64,000 nt of DNA. It comes from Karalla daura. Taxonomy: Eukaryota > Chordata > Actinopteri > Chaetodontiformes > Leiognathidae. Numbering within the stretch: the first letter of the stretch is position 1; each line of letters begins with the position of its first letter. This document shows, one piece after another, positions 21,367 through 34,616 of the stretch. Location of the stretch: assembly GCA_029224185.1 (NCBI GenBank), contig CM055198.1, positions 20,976,419 to 21,040,418 of the forward strand, in the 5' to 3' direction. The notes under the pieces are model-generated. The model saw only the letters and a list, made by a program, of their open reading frames with translations, did not search any database and was not told the DNA's origin. The position numbers and the translations under genes were made by a program.

Positions 21367-24300
21367 GTTGACCTGTTGTTTGTGGGGTTCACGGTGGTGG
21401 TTGTCCTCCCTTAACTAAAACCCCCCGACTCTGTCAACCCGGTGAATGTCACGCCGGGCCTCTGGTTGTGAAACACGACTTCCGCGTTCTACGGAAGCCC
21501 AGAGGTGCCATACATACCAGTAGAGTTCGCTTTATTACACACGTAAAATACAATACACGTATGAATTGCGGATAAAAATTATGTGACTGTTATGTTATAA
21601 AACGTTGATGGACAATGACACGGTGGGAAACTTCTTGTTAGACGACAAAGTGGCAGAGCTAAGAGTAAAACATAGAAAATGTCGTAATTAAACGTGTGAA
21701 ATCTTTAGGAGGTGAACTAATTCAACGAATGTCTTTAACGCAATATACTTACAAGAATATATGACGTCATTACATGTTAACAAGGTTTTGTTTTGGTTCA
21801 GCATATAAATAATTTCCTCCCATCTTTCGAATTCGTCACTTGAACGTAACTTCATCTCGCATAACTGTCGTTAACTCCGGTCAGTTTGACGCCAACGGTG
21901 GCTTTGTCACTTCAGGTCACGCTCAAAGTGTCGGATATTAAACCTCTACCTGTGTTTTGAGAAAGCGCTTCCTCTTTCTGTCTGTAACCACATGCTGATA
22001 CTGCAGCACCCGAACACACTCAGCAGAGACAAGTACATAAACCGCAGGCACATCCCCCTTTTAACAAATGACACCCTGCTGAAAGTTAAAGACCTGCACC
22101 ACATGCACATACGCTGCAGACGCTCACACTGCGCAGATGAACACGGTATCTGATCGGTAAGTTCGACTGGAAATTTTTCAATATCATTTAATCATTCAGT
22201 CTCCGCTATCACAGACTATCGAGCTCACGTTGTGTTGTTCTCTTTCATATTTTATTTCAAGGATCTAAGATGATTTTCCCCATTTTCATTCTTATTGTGA
22301 AAAGTCATTTGGTTAAGACATTTAATTTGCGCTTCTAGATCGCTACATTGGCTGAAAATGGCCTGGCATCTATGTATTTAAGCCTGAAGTTTCCACTTGA
22401 TAACGAGTGGGTTTTAAAGCCACACCTTTAGTGCAGAGTTACTGCTATTTTTCTCGAAAGACGGATATGATTTTGATGTTGCGGCTGTGGTTGCCAGATG
22501 AAGAAATGATACCCAAAATGGCAAATGGCACCTTCATCTTCATTGGAGTTCTCGGTGCTTTTCCAGTAAATGTCCCTCTTCCCATCAAGTGTGTGTCACT
22601 GTTTGACCGTACGTGCCGGTGGTAATGTGTGTACATAATTGTTAAGCGACTGAAGTGTCAGCTGCCTTAATGTGAGTCATTGCTTGATTATTTGTGATTG
22701 TGATTGCACATGAATGTTCTTGAATGTGAAGACTATGTGTGTTTCACTATGAGCTGTTCTTTCCATTGTTATCCTTCCTGTCTCATTTCCCCTCTGAGCA
22801 TTCCTCTATGACTTTAGTGCCACGAAATGAATGATGCCATGTCTAATTTCGGTCACTCCTGCCTCTTTGCCCTGCTCTGTGTCCTCTGTGCAGAGATGAA
22901 ATGTGTCATAGCTGGGAGAATTGCTGTCATCTTGCCCCGTAGGTTAAGTGTGACTTTGGTACTTATCATATAAACCAGATAAGTGCCTCTCAGTGGGCTG
23001 GAAATTTTGATTAAAAGAGGAATGTATCGTTCACCTTCACGTTTTCCCCACCTTCTCCACATTTACCCACCGAACTCACTCGCAAACAAGACTAGTTATA
23101 GAAATCAAAACCACAAACAAGTGAGTGTTCAACACTTGTTTGTGGTAACCAGTGAATCTATTTGTTGTTTCACATTATATCTCATAGATACCTTTAGTGG
23201 TTTCAGTGTGAGTGAGGCAAGAGGAATAACTTTAAGATGCTACCTTGTATGTCAGATATGAAAGAGAAGTGAAATACAACTCAGTAATGAACACACTTCT
23301 TTGTTGCTGTGGGGTTAAGGATTAGCTGGAAGTTATGTGTACAAATGTGTTTTCTGTTGCGCAACAAAGCTGTTTTGCACAGGACTGTTTTAGATTTTGC
23401 TTTTGAAATGGACCCCTGTTGCTCTTTTGGACTTTTTCAAGAAGCAGTTTACAGAGATCTGTTCTGGTTGCTGAGGGAAATGGTGCTCACCTGAGACTAG
23501 GGCAGTGTGTCCAGTCACAGGAGGGCAGCATTACACCGCAATTCTCTGAGTTCACCTTCAGTTTCTCTGAAACTGCACTGACAGGTTTTATTGTAATATT
23601 TAAATCACCGGGCCTTGCTGTAGGAAACTAGATCTGAATTTCAGGAGGGATAAATCACATCACATCAGCTGACATATTTTTCTTTGTCTCATTTTTGTGG
23701 TAATGGATGTGCCACTACCCTATTTCTTTTCTCTGGAATCTGCCAGCAATCTGCTTGCAAACCACATCGGTATTTGAGGAAAGACAAATCACTTATGTTG
23801 ACATATTCTTCAGACACGTACTGTTTTTCTGCTCTGAACATTGTTTTAGGGAATCAGATCTGAATTTCAAGAGAGATGAATCACACATTTACCACCTTAA
23901 ATCACATCTATTGTCATGTTTTTCTTACTGTCACTGTTAATTATCTCTGGCACTTCTCTGTAACCTATGTCTCTATTTCAAGAGTGATAAATCATAGATT
24001 TATTACATGTTTTTTTTCTCAAGCCAAGATACTGATAAGTTATGTTTACAGGTGCTATTGAGAACATGCAGGTGATTTTTATGCGCTGTTAATGATTACT
24101 TAGTCACTTCAGGGAGTGTATTGTTGAAGTGGGTGTTGGTCCAGGCTGTTTACTAAACATGAATCATCTGTTTGTTCCCACAGAATCAGCCACTGAATGG
24201 AAGTTTGGGAAACGTGACGTTTCCCAGGCTCGATGAATGCCTCCTGTGACTAACAGCTTACTGTATAGTAGGTACAGTCCATGGGACAGTCACGGTGAGA

Positions 24301-24704
24301 GCGCGTCTACGTCATCTTAGCAGTTTGGAAAAGCGCCAACTTCGCCGCCATATTGCCAGTGGCAAAAGGTGTTGTGGACTGTGACAATTTAACGTAAAAT
24401 GACAGTTAAACTTCAAACCTTTGCTGTCCATGGGAACTGAGACTCTGACAATGAACTGAAATGAAATATTTTTGCAATGTTTTCGCTCTTGAACATCTGA
24501 TCGCATTCTCTTTGTACTTTTCTCTTAATATTATCACGTCAACGTATTTTATGTTATAAAAAATTTGTTTTTTTGTTTACTTATCAATACCTGAAGTCAT
24601 ATTGCCTGTAAAATTCAAATATTCCTGAATTAGCTTAATGTTCGCACGCTTCTGCCACTACTCCCTCCGTACCCGGAAATAGTTAGTGAGTTTGGGTTTC
24701 GCGC
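21367..24704. other. Intergenic and promoters, gfm1 to itpkc
   Basis: The first 200 bases are the gfm1 promoter side: GC-richer, no TATA seen. The rest is mostly AT-rich. No coding exon is recognisable. A strong donor (GATCG|GTAAGT) at 22157 and an acceptor (TTCCCACAG) ending at 24182 could belong to a non-coding exon pair on the plus strand, but nothing else supports this. Confidence 0.5.
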
Positions 24705-24722
24705 ATGCGTGTTTCCCAGTAA
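24705..24722 (+). promoter_or_regulatory. Minimal upstream ORF in the itpkc leader
   Basis: ATG followed by four codons and TAA, 88 bases before the main itpkc ATG. It is out of frame with the main start. It matters only if transcription begins upstream of 24705, which I cannot see. Confidence 0.35.
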
Positions 24723-24810
24723 GGATCGCATTGTAGACAATTGTTTATACGGGGTTGAAAACCAGCCTCTGAGGGTGTGTCCGGCCGGGTCACTGGATAC
24801 GGCATGCAGG

Positions 24811-27800
24811 ATGGGACAAATCCGCTCGGATCTAGCACACAACAGCATCGCCTCCTCCTCCGCCGGCAGAACGAAATGGAGATCAGCCGAGGCGGGCCGG
24901 AGGCTCCCTGTCAGCGGGTTTAGGAGCCAAGAGAAGCGGACTCCGATGAGAAACAAAGTGCTGTCGTGTTTGGGAAGGAGAAAGCGAGAGTCCAGCCAGA
25001 CGGAGGCCGAGCAGGGGTGCGGAAATGGAGCCGCAGGAGATCCAGCAGCGTGCCACAGAGTAGGAAAGTTACCGCGGGACGAGGGACAGCCGCTGTCCCC
25101 GGGGTGTTCTGGGACACCCAGCGGTGCAGAGTCGATACCGGAGCGGGAGGACAATGCCTCGAATCCCCCGGCGAGGGCCATGGAAGACCAGGGGGGAACT
25201 AACCAGGAGCATGTGGTGTGTGAGACCGGAGTTTTAACCGGGGGGAACCAGAGTCCAGCCGCCTGTGATACCGAGGCTGACATGACCAAAACAGACCAAA
25301 ACAAGTGTTGTCCAGAGGAGAGAGAGGGTCAGAAGAGCCCCCCGGGAGGCCAGAGCTACCCCGGAACTATACCCAAGCTCATCATCACCAGAGACCCCAG
25401 CCCGACCCGCCCCTCGGAGCCGGAGTCTGACCTGCACCCGGAGGACGAGGAGTCTCCGTCGGACAGCGGCTGTGGAGGCTCCCCGGCCCTGATGAGGTCC
25501 CCGAGGAAGCTGTCCAACTCGTCCTCCATCGGCCTGTCCTCAGCCTCGTCCTTCGAGGAGTCCGAGGACGACTTCACAGGCAGCGACATCGAGTCCAGTC
25601 TGTCCCCGAGCCGGTCCCTCTGCAGCCCGGAGGACGGGACAGGGGTGAGTGTCTCTGTCATGTGCTAATCATAACAAACTCATCTGTTCATGCAGGCCAG
25701 TAGCCCACACAGCTAAATAAGAAGGTAGGAGGGAAGATATGTAGAAAGAGTTAAATAGAGAAGGTAGCAAGGAAGGAAAGAAGACAGGAACGCAGGTATG
25801 TGGATACGTAGGAGCTTGATCCCAAACAATTCAATTAAGTATCTATCTATGTCTGAAGATTATCAATCATCCAGGTCATGGAAGTCTTTAGGTGCTAAAA
25901 ATGAAAGGCAACTGGACCTCTGTCAGGTTGTTGGAGACGTTTTGTCTCTTATCCAAAAGGCTTCTTAACTGTCTGTCTGTCTGTCTGTCTGTCTGTATGA
26001 TCAGCTGTAAGAAACAGGCTTCCACAGAACAGATCTATATTTGTCTCGGCGTGGAAACATTTGCATCGCGACGGTTGCAAGATAGCAGAAGTACAATAAA
26101 AAATATGTATATGCACTAAAAATAGGCACTACAACTAAAGTTAAACAGTGTTTTTATGTATGAAACATACAGTATAGTCCAGTTGGTGTTTAGTTTGTAC
26201 TTAGCAATATCACATAGAAATACACACAGTGATCTGATGCAACACTGTGACATTTTCAGGTGTGTGTGTGTGTGTGTGTGTGTGTCAGGTGAGTTTGTGA
26301 TTGACCGTAGCAGCGCTAGTTGCAGCAGTCAAGGAGAAACACATGTACACTCGAAAGTGAAGTAGACTCTTCTATGAAATAAATCCTTATCAAATCACCT
26401 CTCGACTTCGTAGGAAGTGCCACAGGATAGCTGTGTGTGTGTCCGAGTTCACACTGCATGCAGCTCACTGACTCATGTTCTGCAGCAGCTTTTGTAACCA
26501 GCACTTTTTTTAGTTATTACACCCATGAATCACACACTGTGTGGCTCGCTGTCAGGGTCAGAGCTGTTGTGGAGCGAAATTAGGTCATATCAATGTCCCC
26601 TGGTTTAGAAAGGCCGGAATATTGCAATCCAGTCATGCAGTTTACAAAACAGATGAGACGAGGTTCTGACGAGTTTCTGTTCGGTTCTCTTAGACATGAC
26701 GCTGCCCGCATAATAAAACACCACAGCGGCAAATTGAAATGGAGGAGGAGGAAATTGACCCTCATGGCTCATAATCACAGGGCTCTGATGAACTCCAAAG
26801 AATGTTTGAGTCATTTGTCATCCTGTCCCACTGGCCGGGTCATCTCTGTAGAACTGGACGAGATATCCAGAGCAATCTAGGAGTTTGTTTACTGCCCCCT
26901 AAGGGTCCCCACTTTCTTCTTTCACCTCAAAATGAGAGGCCGTTTTAAACTTTCCAAGGTGGAAGTGGAGTTGTTTCCTCCCCGAGTCCGCAGGCTTTGA
27001 TGCGCTGCGGACTAGAAAATGCTTGGAATGAGACGGGTCTTAAAAACAGGATGTCACGGCTGGAGACAATCTTCCAGTATCTCTCGCTTTCTCTGTGCTC
27101 AGTGGTAGCGTGTGAAATCCTGCACGTCCAGGTTTTCTATTGAGGCCACGTCATCCCGCAGGCGCAGCCAAACGTCTCCACCATCAGTCACATTTGTCAG
27201 GAATCAGTTGTTTTTCTCACTGTTGTCCGGAGGTTTGTTTTTCCAGACAAATAGAAATGCGTGACAAAAGAGAAAGATATGACGAGTCCAAGCTCTACTT
27301 TGGACCAATAAGCAGCTCTGAAGTGACACTTTAAAGTAGTGCTGCACCTACTCGTGCATGAATAATGCATTTTTGATCACAATAAGTTACTTTGTGTCAA
27401 AGTCTCGGAGTAAGGTGTCGCATTAGCCGCTGATTTCATCAGTTTATCAGCATTTGAGCTGATGAACTGCACAAATAATCGAATTCAAGTCAAAGAACCT
27501 TTTTAGTCTGGAGGGTGGGATTCAAGGCACATTGAGCATTCGTGCATCAATTTAGACGAAGAATGCCGTACAATTAAAAGAGTCGAGAGAGGGACGGTTT
27601 GTACACTCTGTGAGGACCTGTCAGACGAGCTCGAAGTAGATGTGATCGGACAAAAGTTTCTGCAGCGAAGTGTTGAATCTGTTTCAGTGTGAAGAACTTT
27701 CTTTGACCCCTGAGCAGGTGTGACAGTGGCTCGGGGCTGTGCGGTTGTATACGTAATGAGAAGACGTGAAGTCTCGTTGGGCGAGATGCTGAACCCCAAA

Positions 27801-28556
27801 CTGCTCCTGATGCTGTGTCATCAGTGTGTGAATCATCTGTCAGTGGGTGAACATGCCTTGTGTTTGTAAAGTAAGTGGTCTTAAAGACTAGAAAGCTAAA
27901 AGATACACAAGAACCAGCGCTAAAAAAGGAGCAAAACATACACAAATGCAGTTAAATATAATGTTCAAGTGATTATGCATGTAGGAAGAAATGAAAATGG
28001 ACCATTAAAAGCTGTCTAAAGTGACGTGGATGTGAGGTAAATGACGTTAAATGTTAATTCGTATTTGGGGGAAAAGGACATTAGACACGTCTTATTACCT
28101 CAGTCTGAAATACCAGCCTGTAGGGCCACACTTCTCCATACGTCACATCGTGTGTCATGTGTTTGCTGCCGCTTTACGTAACGATCGTTGAATGAATAGG
28201 TCAGTGGACGTCGCAATTTACCGGCTGTAGCCGCGACGGGCGGGAGGAAGTGAGCAACCTGAGGAGTTGCACTCGAGCTGTTGTAACAAACAGGATGGGG
28301 CTGCACGGTTTCTGATAAGAGCTGCTTGAAAGGACACACTCCGTCCTCTCATAGTAATGAATGCGAGTGTGTGCGTACGTGTGTGCGTATGTATGTGCGC
28401 GTCTTTAGAAAGCTGCGGCCATGTTGTCAGCTCCCAGTCAAACCAGATATATGTTGTGTATGTGCTGTGACGTGAGCAGACACTTGCTCAAACACGCATG
28501 AAAGACACACACGCACACGCACACACTTGCTGCGATGCCGTCTTGCATTCAGTGAG

Positions 28557-28613
<57 letters not shown>

Positions 28614-28709
28614 ATGGAAAATTGGGCTGAAGGCAGAGCCGGTTGCTAGGCGATGTCTTTGCCATATATGGTGGTTATTTTTTTTTCCTCTCCCTTGACT
28701 TGTTCTCTT

Positions 28710-28786
<77 letters not shown>

Positions 28787-30902
28787 CTCCTCTGTCATTG
28801 ACATTTGAATATTGGATGTAAATTCTTGAAAGTTGACAATGCACATATTTCATCAGTTAACCCCCCGCCCCTCCCTCCCCTCCCTCCCTCCCTCCCTCCC
28901 TCCCTCTCTCCCTCCCTTACTGCTTATGACACAACGTCTCTCTCCCTCTCTGCACTCAGACAGCTTCTGAAAGCTTCTGAAAGCTTCAGAGAGCTTCAGA
29001 TTTTGTCCCGAAACAGCACGGGCCGCCCAGTGGAACAGAAAGCCAGAGGAAAATGAGCGTAGGGCGTCGAAACGCAGGGCGCTAGACCCGAAGCACGTTG
29101 CCTACACGTGAAGAGTCTTCTCACTCACTCATGCATGCTTATTCATATGAACCACAACATGTTTTCTGTGGCGCACATTATTCAGAGTCCCACTCACTAC
29201 TCCCACTGTATGAACACACACAATCCCATGCTGCACAGCAGAGAGAAGAAGAAGAAGAAGAAAGACACACATTAGGTTCGTTTTCGGCCACATTTCGATC
29301 ATATTTTACAATTTTATCAGGGTTCCCACGTGTCCTGGAAACTCAGAGAGCAGTTTTCCAGTCATGGAAAATGAGGAGAGAAAGTTAAACTGGAGTTTTC
29401 CCAGAGATTTATTTCTGCTCTCTCCGTTTCTCTCTCGGTTTAGAAGGTAGTCTGTAAATTAGTCATAATGTCTAAATCTAAGAGATTATTTGACAGATAC
29501 ATTTCAGCGCATCTTTCAGATCAGACCTCTGTGGCTGGGAGAGGAATACACGTGAAATTCATCTGGACAAAGCTGAAAACGAGACGTCAAAGTGTGTGGT
29601 GTATAAATGAATATGATTCTGCATTTACAGCACACAGGGGACTTTTGTAGGTTTGTGGAGATGGTGCTAAACTTAACCCTTCCAGTGTCCGACCGCCCTC
29701 TGTTCAACCTGTAACAGTTCCACACTCTTTATGTTTTCTCTGTGTAAAAGTTTAGAGAATAATGAGCCCGTCGGTGAAGTCGGGCAACAATGCGTGTTCT
29801 CATTTGTCGTGGAGTAGCAGGATACAAAGCAGAGCTCCCCACCGCAGTGGAGCTGCTTGAACGGAGGCCTCGAGTGGAGGGGAAAGGGATGTGGTTTCAC
29901 GTCGAGCTGCTTCACAGCAAAGACAGTACCTGAAAACGCTCCGTGCACATGCTCTCACTCCTGTAGCTTATGATAGTGGCCTGACAGGTTCTGCTTTGTC
30001 CTCAAGCACACATGAGCACACACCTCTGGAGGAATTTGTCATGCAGACAAAAGCAGAGTCCTGGGGAGAGAGAGAGAGAGAGAGAGAGCAGAGGGGGGTT
30101 TGGGACGGACCTTGTCGTCCCTGCCCCCCACCCTGCCTGCCAGGCGGTCATGGCTCTGGGAGGAGATTGGCTCAGCATGGGGCTCAGGATAGGCCCCTGC
30201 AGGGATTAGGGGATGAGAGGCAGGGAGACATGACAAAAGAGAGAGAGAGAGAGAGAGAAGACGGAGGCTCATTGTATGGAGGTGTGCAGAGTGTTTAGGT
30301 GAAGAGACAGGAGGACAGGGGGCTTGTCCAAACAGGCCAGGGAGAGGGAGAGGGAGAGCCAGGTACTGTATGTGGATACGCTCGATGGCTGCAAAAGACG
30401 ACACAGGCTGTTGAGAGTGTGTAAAGAGAGGAAGGGAGGAGTGACCGGGTGTTGAAACAGGAGAAAATGTGAATTGGGATGACAAAAGCAGGTTGTGGGG
30501 CAGGGAAGGGGAGGGGAGGATTATTTACCGGGGCCTCAGCTTACAGCTTCACAGGCACTCTCAACCTAAATGAAAAGCCAGCCGGAGCAGGGAGCTGACT
30601 GCGCCCGGGGAGGCGGTAGATGCTGGTGAGGGACCTCAGAGCCATGAGGAGGTGCGGCTCCCCGGCTGCAGCGCTCCCCTCCCCCGGGGGCCCCGGGGGC
30701 CCTGGGGGCCCCGGGCCGGCGCTGAGGAGCGCCCTGGCCTGGCTGCGCTCCCACCTCGTGTCCGGGGGGGCGTGCGCCTGCGTGGCCGCCTGCCTCCTCC
30801 TCCACTACTGCTGCGTGTGCCAGGTGAGCAATAGAAAGCGCCACATTTGACTGCGTCCCGCTGCTCGACAGCCGATCGCAGGTGAGATTGTGTGAGACGC
30901 GC

Positions 30903-30959
<57 letters not shown>

Positions 30960-33900
30960 AGGTTTTGGGTATTCAAATGTGATGTGATTGGCTGGCCGGG
31001 CCTCTGGCGCCCGGCTCGCTCTGTGCCATCGTCTCTCTTTATCTGGGTTAAGCAGCCAGTAAGCCAACCTGCAATAATGCTTTATGCAATCACTTCATGT
31101 TTTTTTTCAGGTTGGGTTTTTTAGGCTCTTCGCCTGACCTCTAGCTGACCTACATAGTCTGTCACGCAGAGGACAAGTTTCCACTGTGTGTGGCTGTTAT
31201 GAGAACTTTATGGAACAGTGGTTATAGCTGTGTTTATGCTGCTATATCAGGCCTCTCTCTCTCTCTCTCTGATCTTTATCTCTCAGATTCATGGTTTGTC
31301 AGTCATTGTTTGTATAAGGTGAGTTAAAATAATGGATTCAAAGACCGTATTGATCTGTTATCTAACCATTGCGGGGGCCCCTAGAGGAAAGAGACTCTCT
31401 GAGCAACTTTACCATGCATGTCTTGGCCTGTGTTAGTACCTGGAGATAACACTGAGGGGGGGGAACATGTAAAATCTACTTCGATTACCACCTAACCACT
31501 GTGTTCCCACAGAAGATAATACATTGAAGTAAACTTTAAGATGAAGCGGTATCCTAGACGAGCTATGAAGCTAGTCAAAACAAACTAGAAGCAAAAGCAG
31601 CTGTGACATAAACGCTGCAACCTCTGGACTGCTAAACCGTAATAACGGATTTATATGAATGTTGGCAAATTAGCAGTCTAATCATATATGAGCGTGTGTG
31701 TGCTGCTGTCCATTATCATGTGTGTATGGCAGATGTTGTGTGTGAGAGATGTGAGGGAGAAAGTGCTAAGACTGGAGACGTTCCCAGGAATTCCCAAGGC
31801 CGACGTGAAAGGTGAAAAATGAAGCAAGCCGATAAAGTTTGGCTGCACATGGGGAGTGAAGGAGAGGCTAGGGGGAGGAAGGAGAGGAGGACGAGATGAT
31901 CTCAGTTATGTATTCTCGAGTTATATAAAAGAGAGAGCGGAGAGAGGTGAAATGTGACCTCGGCGTTTTAAAAAGCTGGAGTGTGTGTAGGCTGAGCCGA
32001 GCGGAGGAGACGGCAACTCACTGACAGAAGTACCAGTCTTTGTGTTTACGTGCAAGTTGTCTCATGGTTTTCTGCTTTTTAACAAGAAAAAGAGTCAAAC
32101 AAAAAGCCCACAGCCTCCATGCCGCCTCCATGCCCGGCACATCGGTAGCTGCATTAACTCGGCCTCGATGATGGGTAATTTACTTAAGTCTGCGGAGGAA
32201 ACGCATTAAGCTGTCAGCTCCAGGCAATTAGAGAGAGAGTGGGGAACAGGGGTGAAAGAGGAGAGGAGAGATGTGGGTGTCCTGTCAGCCTCACACACAC
32301 ACACCTGGCTCTGCTCCTCCCTCCCAGGAGCACACAGGACACTAACAACCACAGCATAACAACGAGGCAAGGCTTCTGTGCTCCTCATGATAAAGAGAGA
32401 CACTCTTCATCCTCGGACCTGGACTTCTGTATTATTTCCTTCAGATAGAGGCGGTTTAGAGTCTCCAGTCGAGCTAGAGGTGAATGTTTCTGGACTGTGG
32501 GAGGAAACCAGAGGGACTGGAGCAAACCTGCACAGACACTGGGATAACACTGGGTTCACTCCACACAGACCCCAGGCCTTGAACTGTGAGGGGACAGGGG
32601 ACAACATAACAAGGCTGTGCATGACCCACAGTCCTTTAGCAAGCCTTATGTACAGCAATAATGGGGAAAAACAGGGTCACCATTGTAGGACGAGTAAAGG
32701 CAGATTCTGTTCTTATTCTCAGTGTCTGTGACCTATCTTGACCTATCTTGAACTTTGTCATAGCTGTCCATTATGTTTGATATATCCTACATGCTGATGA
32801 GGATGTAGACTGTATCTGCTAGGAATGATCCCAGCAGCTTTGTATTTTGCACTGTGGACCAATTCTAAGAGAGGCGACTTTTTAAGCTTCTACGTATGTC
32901 CATCATGGAGTAGAACTGACGTCTAAACGACTTGGATCTTATCTGAGGAGGTTATTTTCTCTGTATGGTGACATGGTGTGTGAGTGGGAAGCACCCAGGT
33001 TCAACTCCCAGGGCCTCTCCTCGTGGAATCTGCATGTTCAGAAACATGTATGTTCATGTCGACTGGAGACTCTGAAGTGCCCCTGGGTGTGAGTGTCATA
33101 GTGAATGGTTGGTGTGTGTGTGTGTACAGTCTCCATGCTGTCTCTCACACACACACACACACATTGTAAAGTGGACTCATTAGCCTCAGAGCTATCAGTC
33201 AGAGCGTAGCTGGCGACAGTGGGGCTGGAGGAGCGTCTGACTCCTGTTGTTCTGTGTTATCAGGCGGAGGAGTCCTGCTGCCTATTGCTCATCGGCTGTT
33301 TTCTGTTTTTTCTTGTCCTGTCATACACTTGGAAAGCACAATGCACGGATGGAAAGCGTGAGAAATACGAGGGAGTGTTGTCATTTTCTACGTTGCAAAA
33401 CGCAAAATCCAGGTTGCAAAATGTTCTCTTGCGTTGGCATGTTTCCACCGGTGCAGTTTGTGCTGCTCTGGCCCGGGGTCGCGCTGGGGTTAACCTACCG
33501 ATGCGAGTAGGTTGGGGGGGTCACAGGTGTCCCCCTCCATCTCACTACTGTCCGCCTCTCGCTCTCAGATCCTGACTCCGAAGCAGCCAGAGACAGAGGG
33601 GCAGACTCCCCCGGCCTGCTCTGTTAAATCCCGAGCCTGACGCCTTTAATAAAAACTTTAACGTGTGTGGCTTTAATGAGGCCACGCTGAGACGCTGCGC
33701 TGTGCGTGTGACAGCTCTCCAGTTACACGTAAGCACATCGACGCCAGAGTTTGCCGAGCAGGAATCACGCAAACTCTAACTCTGCCTTCTATGAACGTTA
33801 TTTAGTCGCCTCAGATCTGCTCTGCCTTGATTTTGGACCGGAACGTAGTTTTGTGGGCCTTTTGAAAGGCTCTGAAAGCAAATACCAATATTTCTTTCCT

Positions 33901-34336
33901 CCTAAGCCGAACATAGACAGACACTGTGACTCTGTGTGTGTGTGTGTGTGTGTGTTCCCGTGTTCACTGTCTGATTGTGACAGAGCAGCTGTGGAAGGAA
34001 TGCATGCGATGAGGGCGCAGATAGGCCCGTGTGTAAACACGCAGACAGAGACGAGCACGGGACCGGTCGCTCCATGACATTACGCAGCCCTAAAAAGATT
34101 ACTTTTACTGCTGCGGCCTCTCGAGCCGGCCTCGGACAGCGCTCGTCCTCTGCATTTGCAAAAAAAGAAAAAAGCAAAACGTCCAAGAAATCGTCCGAGA
34201 AGTCTCATCTTTTCTTGTGTTCTCACACACGCTCGTTCTAATCGATACATGTCGTGTTCCTCTCACGCTGCTTACGTCAAAGCCCCTGCTGCACACTGTC
34301 CTTGCTCTGGTGTTTCCCAACACTGATAACCAGTAT

Positions 34337-34396
<60 letters not shown>

Positions 34397-34543
34397 CCAC
34401 GCCCCTCCACAGATACAGTTGCAGACAGTGAGGTTCTGTTTTACGAGGCTGCAGTTGGATCTTGGTAAATGTTTCATGAATGGGCTTTGTGTCACGTACC
34501 TCGTTACACCTGACCGGGGAGTATCCCTGTCCAATGTCTATCG

Positions 34544-34616
<73 letters not shown>

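Noticed and set aside
24630..25304. 224-codon minus-strand frame over itpkc exon 1
   Set aside because: Shadow of a GC-rich coding exon; no recognisable domains.
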